Assembly: GCF_014636275.1 (NCBI RefSeq)
Contig: NZ_BMEB01000002.1
Coordinates: forward strand, 496,001-560,000
Length of the DNA stretch: 64,000 bases
Direction: 5' to 3'
Origin: Cellulomonas carbonis
GTDB taxonomy: Bacteria > Actinomycetota > Actinomycetes > Actinomycetales > Cellulomonadaceae
In this document: in pieces, positions 50,322-57,730 of the stretch
Layout: the number at the start of each line of letters is the position of its first letter
How positions within the stretch are numbered: the stretch's first letter is position 1
Position numbers and translations under genes: made by a program
The notes under the pieces: model-generated
Told to the model about the DNA's origin: nothing
Seen by the model: the letters and a program-made list of their open reading frames with translations, nothing else
The model's database searches: none

Positions 50322-51415
50322 CGCGCCGCCCGGGGCAGGTGCACCGTCATGGTGAGGCCGCCGCCCGCCGTCGTGCTCGGCACGACCGTCGCACCCATCG
50401 CCTCGGCGAAGCCGCGCGCGATCGCCAGGCCCAGCCCGACGTGCGAGCCGGCGTCGCGGTCGTCGAGCCGCTGGAACGCGCCGAACACCTCGTCGCGCCG
50501 CTCGAGCGGGATGCCCGGGCCGTGGTCGACGACGTCGAGGCGGACGTGCTCGTCGTCGGCGTCCGCGCGCACCTCGACCCGGCCGTCCGGCGGGCTGAAC
50601 CGGACGGCGTTCTCGACGAGGTTCTCGACGACGCGCTCGAGGAGGCCCGCGTCGGCGAGCACGAGCGGCAGGTCGTCGGGCACGTCGACGTCGAGGGAGG
50701 GCAGGTGCTCGCGCAGCACGGCCCGGCCGACGACCTCGTCGAGCGCGACCGGCGCGGGCCTCGCCGTCACGGCGTCCGACCGCAGACGGGACATGTCGAG
50801 AAGGTTCGTCACGAGCCGGGTGAGCCGGTCCGTCGACTCCTCGATCGTGCCCAGCAGCTCGTCGCGGACGTCCGTCGGCCACGTGACGTCCGGCTGGCGG
50901 AGGCTGCTCACGGCCGCCTTGGTGCTCGCGAGCGGCGTCCGCAGGTCGTGGCCGACGGCCGCGAGGAGCGCGGCGCGGGCCCGGTCCTCCGCGGTGAGCT
51001 CACGCGTGCGTGCGACCTCGGCGTCGAGCGCCTGCTGGTACCCGAGGCGGTCGCGCGCCGCGAGCTCGACGACGGCGGCGACGACGATCGCGGCCGCGGC
51101 GAAGACCGCGAGCTCGACGACGCTGTCGCGGCTGTCGACGGCGAGGGTGTGGAACGGCGGGGTGAAGAACCAGTTCGCGAGCATGAAGGACACCGCCGCG
51201 GCGAGCAGCCCGGGCACGAGCCCGCCGAGGGCCGAGACGACGACGACCGCGAACAGGTAGAGCAGCAGCACGCTGCCCAGCGCGAGCCCGTCGCGCAGAC
51301 CGAGCAGCACGACGGTCGCGAGCGGCAGGCCGACCGCGGTCGTGACGACGGCGGTGAGGGTGCGCGCGGGTGCCACCGCGGCGCGTGCGGGGGCGACGAG
51401 CCGACGTGATCGCAC
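50318..51415 (-). CDS. Short KdpD-like sensor histidine kinase
   Basis: The protein has 365 residues, far shorter than KdpD (about 890). Four membrane helices (residues about 22-120, DUF4118-type: VLLLYLFAVVVVSALGGLVP, AAAVSFMLANWFFTPPFHTL) are followed by HisKA (LLAAVGHDLRTPLASTKAAV, His about 156) and a HATPase_c domain (ENLVENAVRFSPPDGRVEVR, DHGPGIP, GLGLAIARG). The N-terminal KdpD and UspA-like domains that sense cyclic-di-AMP and K+ are missing. The start is GTG 51415. It precedes kdpE and diverges from the TrkH gene, so it probably senses potassium or osmolarity at the membrane only. Confidence 0.88.
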   Translation of the reverse strand: MRSRRLVAPARAAVAPARTLTAVVTTAVGLPLATVVLLGLRDGLALGSVLLLYLFAVVVVSALGGLVPGLLAAAVSFMLANWFFTPPFHTLAVDSRDSVVELAVFAAAAIVVAAVVELAARDRLGYQQALDAEVARTRELTAEDRARAALLAAVGHDLRTPLASTKAAVSSLRQPDVTWPTDVRDELLGTIEESTDRLTRLVTNLLDMSRLRSDAVTARPAPVALDEVVGRAVLREHLPSLDVDVPDDLPLVLADAGLLERVVENLVENAVRFSPPDGRVEVRADADDEHVRLDVVDHGPGIPLERRDEVFGAFQRLDDRDAGSHVGLGLAIARGFAEAMGATVVPSTTAGGGLTMTVHLPRAAR

Positions 51416-51541
51416 GCCGTCAGGGTGGCACAGGGGGATCGGGTCGACGGCGCTGGGACGCGCGGTCGGGGCGTCGGCGGGTGCCCCGCAGGGTCGCTCC
51501 TGCGGGCCTCCGCGGGCGCCGGGCGCGCGTCCGCCGCACGT

Positions 51542-51559
51542 CTTGACGAAACCTTGACG
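51542..51559. promoter_or_regulatory. Direct repeat CTTGACG in kdpD/trkH divergent promoter
   Basis: CTTGACG occurs at 51542-51548 and 51553-51559, 11 bp apart, in the 305-base divergent region. Each contains a TTGACG that resembles a -35 hexamer. The 11-bp spacing suits a dimeric KdpE-type regulator on one face of the helix. I saw nothing else in this region. Confidence 0.4.
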
Positions 51560-51720
51560 CCCGTCTGGGCCCTGGGGCGTCGTCGTCGGGCCCCGGCGTT
51601 CCTAGGCTCGTGCGGCGCCCTCCTCGCGAGGTCGGCCCGACGTCGCGCCGCGCGATCCAGCCCGCCGCTCGTCCAGCCCCCCGCCGGCTCGGCCAGCCCG
51701 TCCGTCCGAGGTGTCCGTCC

Positions 51721-53115
51721 ATGGTGCTCCACAGCGGTGCCGACGACCTCGGCCTGCTCGACGACTTCCGCGGTCCCGCGCGGTCCGGCGGACGGGCGAT
51801 CAACCCGTGGCGCGCGATCGTCGGGGCGTTCGGCGTCGGCCTCGCCGTCGGGACAGGTCTGCTGCTCCTGCCCGTGGCGCGCTCCGGACCCGGCGGGGCG
51901 TCGCTCGTCGAGGCGCTCTTCACCGCGACGTCGGCGCTGTGCGTGACGGGCCTCGCGGTGGTCGACACCGCGACGTACTGGTCGCCGTTCGGCCAGGCCG
52001 TCGTCCTGCTGCTCATCCAGGCGGGCGGCTTCGGGATCATGACGCTCGCGTCGATGCTCGGCCTGCTCGTGTCGCGTCGGCTGGACCTGCGCTCGCGCCT
52101 GCTCGCGACGGCCGAGACCAAGAGCCTCGGCATGGGTGACGTGCGCGCGGTGCTGCTGGGTGTGGCGCGGATCAGCCTCGTGGTCGAGGCCGTGGTCGCC
52201 CTCGTGCTCACGGTGCGCTTCGCGACGACGTACGGCGAGCCCCTGGGCCGGGCGGTCTGGCTCGGCGTCTTCCACGCCGTCTCCGCGTTCAACAACGCCG
52301 GCTTCGCGCTCTTCAGCGACAGCCTCGTCGGGTTCGCGACCGACCCGTGGATCTCCGTCACCGTGGCGGTCGCGGTGATCCTCGGCAGCCTCGGCTTCCC
52401 CGTGATCATCGAGCTGCTGCGGCAGCACCGCCGGCCGCGGCGCTGGAGCATCCACACGCGTCTCACGCTCGTCATGACGGGCGTCCTGCTGGTCGGGGGG
52501 AGCCTGTTCGTCACCGTCGCCGAGTGGCGCAACCCGCTGACCCTCGGCGCGCTCGACCCGGCCGGGCGGGTCCTCGCGGGCTTCTTCCAGGGAGTCATGC
52601 CCAGGACCGCCGGGTTCAACAGCGTCGACACGGGCGCGATGAACGACGGGACCCTGCTGGCGACCGACGTGCTCATGTTCATCGGCGGCGGGAGCGCGGG
52701 CACCGCGGGCGGGATCAAGGTCGGCACGTTCGCCGTGCTGCTCCTCGCGATCCTGTCGGAGCTGCGCGGGGACCCCGACGTCAACCTCTTCGACCGCAGG
52801 CTCGCGCCCGAGGCGATCCGCCAGGCGCTCTCGGTCGCGCTCCTCAGCGTCGCCGTCGTCATCGGCGCGACGCTCGTCATCGCGACGACGAGCGCGTGGG
52901 ACCTCGACGAGGTGCTGTTCGAGGTCGTGTCGGCGTTCGCGACCGTCGGCCTCTCGACCGGGATCACGGCCGACCTCGCTGTCGGTCACCAGCTCCTGCT
53001 CGTGGTGCTCATGTTCGCGGGCCGGCTGGGTCCGGTGACCTTCGTGTCGGCGCTCGTGCTGCGTCAGCACGGCCGGCTCTTCCACCTGCCCGAGGGCAGG
53101 CCGCTGATCGGCTGA
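51721..53115 (+). CDS. trkH: TrkH/KtrB-family potassium uptake protein
   Basis: The protein has 464 residues and the four-fold MPM repeat of TrkH/KtrB. The selectivity-filter segments are SALCVTGLAVVDT, FNNAGFALF, MPRTAGFNSVD and ATVGLSTGIT, each with the filter Gly. It has about eight membrane spans plus re-entrant loops. It takes up K+ and normally needs a TrkA/KtrA (RCK) partner, which is not in the window. ATG 51721 is chosen because the upstream in-frame part is Arg/Pro-rich and lies in the promoter region. It is divergent from the KdpD/KdpE pair. Confidence 0.94.
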   Translation: MVLHSGADDLGLLDDFRGPARSGGRAINPWRAIVGAFGVGLAVGTGLLLLPVARSGPGGASLVEALFTATSALCVTGLAVVDTATYWSPFGQAVVLLLIQAGGFGIMTLASMLGLLVSRRLDLRSRLLATAETKSLGMGDVRAVLLGVARISLVVEAVVALVLTVRFATTYGEPLGRAVWLGVFHAVSAFNNAGFALFSDSLVGFATDPWISVTVAVAVILGSLGFPVIIELLRQHRRPRRWSIHTRLTLVMTGVLLVGGSLFVTVAEWRNPLTLGALDPAGRVLAGFFQGVMPRTAGFNSVDTGAMNDGTLLATDVLMFIGGGSAGTAGGIKVGTFAVLLLAILSELRGDPDVNLFDRRLAPEAIRQALSVALLSVAVVIGATLVIATTSAWDLDEVLFEVVSAFATVGLSTGITADLAVGHQLLLVVLMFAGRLGPVTFVSALVLRQHGRLFHLPEGRPLIG

Positions 53116-53190
53116 GCGACCGACCGGGGCGGCCGGGGCGCCGAGGAGGGGCTGCTCGGCCTGCGGGCGGCTCAGCCGCCGCGGCCCGGC

Positions 53191-53487
53191 TCAGGCGAGC
53201 GAGAGGAAGAGCTTCTCGAGCTTGGCCACGTCGAGGCGGGGCTGCTCGCCCTCGCCGCCGTCGGCGACCGCAGCGCCGGCAGCGGGCTCGGTGAGGCACT
53301 GCCGCATGCCGGACGCGATGATGGCGAAGCCGGCGCGGTCGAGCGCGCGCGAGACGGCGGAGAGCTGCGTGACGACGTCCTCGCAGTCGCGGCCCTCGTC
53401 GAGCATGCGCACGACCGCGGCCAGCTGGCCCTGGGCGCGCTTGAGGCGGTTGACGACCTTGGTCATCTCGTCGCGGTCGAGCTCCAC
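53191..53487 (-). CDS. CsoR/CstR-family repressor (persulfide-type)
   Basis: The protein has 98 residues, an all-helical tetrameric repressor of the CsoR/RcnR family (NRLKRAQGQLAAVVRMLDEG, then CEDVVTQLSAVSRALDRAGF). The two conserved cysteines are Cys35 and Cys64, exactly 29 residues apart as in CsoR. The copper-ligand histidine, 25 residues after the first Cys, is Gly60. This matches CstR-type persulfide sensors, which use the two cysteines to form a tetrasulfide. The C-terminal tail (GGEGEQPRLDVAKLEKLFLS) is longer than usual. GTG 53487 has AGGAGG upstream. The operator at 53608-53623 lies 121 bases upstream, which suggests autoregulation. Confidence 0.9.
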   Translation of the reverse strand: MELDRDEMTKVVNRLKRAQGQLAAVVRMLDEGRDCEDVVTQLSAVSRALDRAGFAIIASGMRQCLTEPAAGAAVADGGEGEQPRLDVAKLEKLFLSLA

Positions 53488-53605
53488 GTGTCCTCCTGGG
53501 ACGGGTCGGCCCCCCCGTGCAGGGGGCCGGGGGCGGTCGGGGTGGTCGGGCGGGCGGGCGAGGGGGGCGCCGGGAGGGCCGGCAGAGCGCACGGCCCGGG
53601 ATCCA

Positions 53606-54805
53606 CTATACCCCGGCGGGTATCGGTTCGGGGGTGTCGTGCCGGTCGGCCGGCGCCGCGACCAGTGCTCGCGGGCCCGCCACGAGCGCGGCGATCGCCG
53701 TCGTGACCGGGATCGCCAGGACGAGGCCGATCGAGCCGACGAGCGACCGCGCGACCTCCTCGGCGATCTCGCCGGACCCGACGACGTCGACGAGTGCGCG
53801 GTCGCTCATCGCGACCAGCAGGACGAGGGGGAGCGCCGCCCCGACGTACGCGAACGCGATCGTGTAGACCGTCGACGCGATGTGGTCCCGGCCGATCCGC
53901 ATCGCGCGCGAGAAGACCGTCAGGCGGCTCGCGTCCGGTGCGGACGCGCGCAGCTCCCACACCGCCGAGGCCTGCGTGATCGTCACGTCGTTGAGGACGC
54001 CGAGCCCCGCGAGGACGAAGCCGCACAGGACGACACCGCTCAGTGGCATGGACGGCGCGAGCTGGATCAGGTCGAGGGCGTGCTCACCGCCGAGGCCGTC
54101 GAGCCGGGCCGCGCCGGTCGCCCAGGCGGCGATGCCCGCGGTGAGCGCCACGCCGACGAGCGTGCCGAGCAGCGCCGTCGTCGTCCGCGCCGAGAAGCCG
54201 TGCGCCAGGTACAGGACGACGACCATGATCCCGGACGCCGAGACCACCGCGACGGCGAGCGCGGGCCGGCCGACGAGGAGCGCGGGGAGCGTGAACGTCC
54301 CCAGGACGGCGAGCGAGAGGCCGAGGCCGACCAGCGACGCGAGCCCACGCAGCCGGGCCACGGCGACCACGAGCACCGTCATCACGACGGCGAGCGCGAG
54401 GAGCGACGGCGTGCGGACGTGGTCGACGAAGACGTACCCGGGCCCGGTCCCGATCATGTCGGGCGGCAGGGACAGCACCCGGATCTCGTCACCGGCCCGC
54501 AGGGCGTCGACCTGCTCGGGCGGGACGTGGACCTGGACCTCCTCGCCGCCGTCGCCGCCGATCACGACGTCGAGCACGGGCTGCGGGTCCTCCGGACCCT
54601 GCGAGACGCCGGTCACCGTCGCCGTCGCGTAGGCCGTCCCGGGCGCCGTCGTCGTCAGCTCGGGCCGCGGCTCGTCGCCGGGGCGGAGCAGCCACGCGCC
54701 GACCGCGGTCGCGAGCAGCACGGGGACGAGGACGACGGCGAGGACGGCGCGCGCCCGGCGGCTCGCACGCACGGGGGTGTGCGGGTGGCTGTGCGGGTGG
54801 CTCAT
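53606..54805 (-). CDS. YibE/F-family membrane protein
   Basis: The protein has 399 residues. A His-rich N-terminus (MSHPHSHPHTP) and one membrane helix precede an outer beta-domain (residues about 50-125: YATATVTGVSQGPEDPQPVL, then VDHVRTP). Seven to eight further spans follow, with conserved VVLYLAHGFSARTT, GVVLCGFVLAGLGVLNDVTI and HIASTVYTIAFAYVGAALPL. The YibE/F family is of unknown function. A role in export or metal/ion handling has been guessed. Its stop lies inside the operator of the CsoR-family gene; it is on the same strand, upstream of the repressor gene, so the operator separates two possible transcripts. Confidence 0.9.
   Translation of the reverse strand: MSHPHSHPHTPVRASRRARAVLAVVLVPVLLATAVGAWLLRPGDEPRPELTTTAPGTAYATATVTGVSQGPEDPQPVLDVVIGGDGGEEVQVHVPPEQVDALRAGDEIRVLSLPPDMIGTGPGYVFVDHVRTPSLLALAVVMTVLVVAVARLRGLASLVGLGLSLAVLGTFTLPALLVGRPALAVAVVSASGIMVVVLYLAHGFSARTTTALLGTLVGVALTAGIAAWATGAARLDGLGGEHALDLIQLAPSMPLSGVVLCGFVLAGLGVLNDVTITQASAVWELRASAPDASRLTVFSRAMRIGRDHIASTVYTIAFAYVGAALPLVLLVAMSDRALVDVVGSGEIAEEVARSLVGSIGLVLAIPVTTAIAALVAGPRALVAAPADRHDTPEPIPAGV
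53608..53623. promoter_or_regulatory. CsoR/CstR-type operator upstream of the repressor gene
   Basis: ATACCCCGGCGGGTAT has arms ATACCC and GGGTAT with centre CGGC. It lies 121 bases upstream of the CsoR-family start and overlaps the stop codon of the YibE/F gene (53606-53608). Confidence 0.75.
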
Positions 54806-54891
54806 GGCACCGCAGGATCCCTCACGTGCGTGCGAGCGCCGGGACGCGCGCCGTCGTCGTGCGCGCGTGTCGGCGCGCGCACGTCACCGCC

Positions 54892-55008
54892 TCAGCGGCA
54901 GGTGCAGCGCTGCGGCGCGGGCACGCTCGCGAGGACCGCGTCGGCGTGCATGCCGCAGCCGGTCCAGGTGGTCTTGCCGCAGCGGGAGCATCGGGCGGGG
55001 CTGCACAT
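54892..55008 (-). CDS. Cysteine-rich microprotein
   Basis: The protein has 38 residues: MCSPARCSRCGKTTWTGCGM, then HADAVLASVPAPQRCTCR. Six of its residues are Cys, including a CxxCGKTTW(T)GCGxH motif that could bind zinc. I recall near-identical short proteins of unknown function (CGKTTWxGCGxHV) scattered in actinobacteria and proteobacteria, often close to redox or rhodanese genes. The ATG at 55008 is preceded by AAGGAGA at good spacing. The gene is on the same strand, 107 bases downstream of the CoA-disulfide-reductase/rhodanese gene, and may be in its transcript. Confidence 0.8.
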   Translation of the reverse strand: MCSPARCSRCGKTTWTGCGMHADAVLASVPAPQRCTCR

Positions 55009-55115
55009 GGGTGTCTCCTTCTGGTGGGGGCGGCGCGGGTGCGCCGGGTGGGATGGCGTCGTGGGCGACGCCGTGGCGCGGGTGCGCCGGGTGGGTGGCG
55101 CGAGGCGCCGGGGGG

Positions 55116-56852
55116 TCAGGCGTCGACGGGCTCGGGCGTGGGGTCGAGCAGCTCGGGCCGTGCGGCCGTCAGCGTGAGCCAGCCGCCCGAGAGGTTCCGG
55201 GCGTCGAGGCCGGCCGCGAGCAGGACGCGCGTCGCGATGTAGGAGCGCACGCCGCTCGCGCAGTGGACGGCGACGGGACGGCCGGCGGCCGCGGTGCGGA
55301 CCTCGTCGACGCGGTCCCGCAGCTCGGTGTGCGGGATGTTGAGGGCGCCGTCCAGGTGCCCACGCGCCCACTCGCCGCGCGACCGCACGTCGAGCACGAG
55401 CGCCGTGGCCTGCACCTCGTCGAGGTCGGCGGCGTGCCACTGGGGCATCGTCCCCTCGAGCACGTTCTGTGCGACGAAGCCGAGCATGTTGACCGGGTCC
55501 TTCGCGGACCCGAACGGGGGCGCGTACGCGAGCTCGAGCTCGGCGAGGTCGTCCGCGGTCATGCCGGCGCGCAGCGCGGTCGCGAGCACGTCGATGCGCT
55601 TGTCGACGCCGGCCCGCCCGACGCCCTGGGCGCCCAGCAGCCGCCCGTCGGGCGCGAAGCTCGCCACGAGGTGGACCTGCTCGGCCCCGGGGTAGTAGCC
55701 CGCGTGGTGCGCGGGGTGGATGCGGACGACCTCGTGCGGGATGCCGGCGCGCTCGAGGGACGCCTGGCTCGCGCCGGTCACGGCCGCGGTCAGGTCGAAC
55801 ACCCGCACGATCGCCGTGCCGAGCACCGCGGCCTGCTGCGTCGTGCGCCGGCCGAGCATCGAGTCGGCCGCACGGCGACCCTGGCGGTTCGCCGGGCCCG
55901 CGAGCGGCACGGGGCCGACGTCGCCGGTCACCGCCTGCACGACCTCGACCGCGTCGCCGACCGCCCAGACGTGCGGGTCGGACGTGCGCTGGTCGGCGTC
56001 GACGCGGATCGCGCCGCGCGCGCCGAGCTCGAGCCCGGCGTCGCGCGCGAGGTCGCTCGCGGGGCGCACCCCGACGTTGACGACGACGACGTCGGCGGGC
56101 AGCCGCGTGCCGTCGGACAGCGTGACGACGACCGACCCCTCGTCCGTGCCCTGGCCGGTTGCCGGCGTGACGCTCGTGGCCGAGACGCCCAGGTGGAGGC
56201 CGACGCCGTGCGCGCCGAGCTCCTCCGCGAGCAGCGGGGCGAGCTCGGCGTCGAGCGGCGGCAGGACGTGGTCGGCGAGCTCGACGAGCTCGACCTGGAG
56301 CCCGCGGACGGCGAGCGCCTCGACGGCCTCGAGGCCGATGAACCCCGCGCCGACGACGACGGCGCGCGCGCCGGCCGGGAGCGAGCCGACGCGCGCGAGG
56401 AGCCCGTCGAGGTCCGGGATGGTGCGCAGCGAGTGGACGGCGGGCAGGTCGAGCCCGTCGACGGGCGGCCGCACCGCGACCGCGCCGGGCGCGAGGAGCA
56501 GCGCGTCGTACTCGAGCTCGTACGCGCCGTCCGCGGTCTGGACCGAGACGGTGCGGCGCTCGCGGTCGATCGACGTGACGCGGCTGCCGGTGCGCACGTC
56601 GAGCGCGAGCGCGGCGCGCAGCGACTCGGGCGTGTGCAGCAGGAGGGAGTCGCGCCGCTCGATCTCACCGGACAGGTGGTACGGCAGGCCGCAGTTGGCG
56701 AACGAGACGTACTCGGACTGCTCGAGGACGACGATCGAGGCGCTCTCGTCGAGGCGGCGCGCGCGGGCAGCGGCGCTCATGCCTCCGGCGACGCCCCCGA
56801 CGACGACGACGCGTCGCGGCGCAGGGGAGGACGACGTAGTGGTGGTGGGCAT
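55116..56852 (-). CDS. CoA-disulfide reductase-like flavoprotein fused to rhodanese
   Basis: The protein has 578 residues. The N-terminal FAD-binding motif VVVVGGVAGGMSAAARARRL is followed by the CoADR signature with active Cys54 (SFANCGLPYHL). An NAD(P)H-binding Rossmann motif lies at about 157-175 (RAVVVGAGFIGLEAVEAL), the GDA motif is in VWAVGDAVEVVQ, and a dimerisation domain follows. The C-terminal 100 residues form a rhodanese domain with active Cys531 (VHCASGVRS). CoADR-Rhd enzymes reduce CoA-disulfide or CoA-persulfide and polysulfide, so they handle sulfane sulfur. ATG 56852 lies ten bases from the operator at 56862-56877; there is no strong ribosome-binding site, so a short or leaderless transcript is possible. 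Confidence 0.93.
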   Translation of the reverse strand: MPTTTTSSSPAPRRVVVVGGVAGGMSAAARARRLDESASIVVLEQSEYVSFANCGLPYHLSGEIERRDSLLLHTPESLRAALALDVRTGSRVTSIDRERRTVSVQTADGAYELEYDALLLAPGAVAVRPPVDGLDLPAVHSLRTIPDLDGLLARVGSLPAGARAVVVGAGFIGLEAVEALAVRGLQVELVELADHVLPPLDAELAPLLAEELGAHGVGLHLGVSATSVTPATGQGTDEGSVVVTLSDGTRLPADVVVVNVGVRPASDLARDAGLELGARGAIRVDADQRTSDPHVWAVGDAVEVVQAVTGDVGPVPLAGPANRQGRRAADSMLGRRTTQQAAVLGTAIVRVFDLTAAVTGASQASLERAGIPHEVVRIHPAHHAGYYPGAEQVHLVASFAPDGRLLGAQGVGRAGVDKRIDVLATALRAGMTADDLAELELAYAPPFGSAKDPVNMLGFVAQNVLEGTMPQWHAADLDEVQATALVLDVRSRGEWARGHLDGALNIPHTELRDRVDEVRTAAAGRPVAVHCASGVRSYIATRVLLAAGLDARNLSGGWLTLTAARPELLDPTPEPVDA

Positions 56853-56861
56853 GCGACGAAG

Positions 56862-56877
56862 ATACCCCCCGGGGTAT
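56862..56877. promoter_or_regulatory. CsoR/CstR-type operator upstream of CoADR-rhodanese
   Basis: ATACCCCCCGGGGTAT has arms ATACCC and GGGTAT and centre CCCG. It lies ten bases before the ATG of the CoADR-rhodanese gene, overlapping its expected promoter. It is the third copy of the same site. Confidence 0.75.
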
Positions 56878-57064
56878 GGGTTCGCAAGTCTGCAGGGGCC
56901 GCCCCTATCGGCCGGACGGGTGGTCCGCGCCGCGGCCCGTGCGTGCCCACGCACGCCCCGCGTCGAACGCCGGTGGGGCGGTGTCCACCGCCGGTAGCGT
57001 TCTCGCGCCGTTCGGAGGTGTGCCACCGGTCGCGGCACCCGACCCGCACCCGAAGGAGACCCCC

Positions 57065-57577
57065 GTGCGCACCACCCAGCGGCTCGCCGCGCTCGCCGCC
57101 GCGTCCACCCTCGTCCTCATGACGTCCGGCTGCGCCGTCGCCGACCTGCTCGGCGGGGCCGACGAGCCCGTGCGGGACGCCTCGGGCGAGATCGTCGAGG
57201 CGGCCGACGCCGACGCCTTCTCGATCCGCGTCGGCGACTGCCTCGAGACCACCGAGGCCTTCGCCGAGGCGACCGAGGTCGAGTCCGTGCCCACGGTCCC
57301 GTGCGGCGACCCGCACGACGCCGAGGTCTACGCCACCACGCTGCTCGACGACGGCGACTTCCCCGGCGACGAGGCCGTCGCCAAGAAGGCCGACGAGCTC
57401 TGCTACGGCGAGTTCGAGGCGTTCGTGGGCCTGCCGTACGAGGACTCCGCGCTCGACTTCACCATGCTCTACCCGTCCGAGCAGTCCTGGGACCTCATGG
57501 ACGACCGCGAGGTCGTGTGCATCCTCGTCGACCTCGACGGCGGGGTCACCGGGTCCATGGCGGCCGCGGGGCGCTGA
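57065..57577 (+). CDS. Septum-formation-family lipoprotein
   Basis: The protein has 170 residues. The signal peptide ends in a lipobox (LMTSGC, Cys about 23). The mature domain matches the septum-formation family (FSIRVGDCLETTEAFAEATE, then VPTVPCGDPHDAEVYATTLL), with two conserved Cys forming a likely disulfide, and VGDC...VPCxxPHxxEV is the family's typical phrase. It lies at the membrane surface. The function in septation is only by family name. GTG 57065 has GAAGGAG upstream. The gene is divergent from CoADR-rhodanese, with the operator between them closer to the latter. Confidence 0.85.
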   Translation: MRTTQRLAALAAASTLVLMTSGCAVADLLGGADEPVRDASGEIVEAADADAFSIRVGDCLETTEAFAEATEVESVPTVPCGDPHDAEVYATTLLDDGDFPGDEAVAKKADELCYGEFEAFVGLPYEDSALDFTMLYPSEQSWDLMDDREVVCILVDLDGGVTGSMAAAGR

Positions 57578-57730
57578 CGCCGGGACCGCCGTCCGGCTGC
57601 CGTCCGGCCCGCCGCTCTGCCAACCGGCTGGCCGCCGTCACGTCCGCCGTCTCCGGGCACCTGGTGACGCGCGCCGCGCACCGGCATAGCGTGCGGTGAC
57701 GGTGGCGGCTGCGGCGGCGGAGGGACCACG

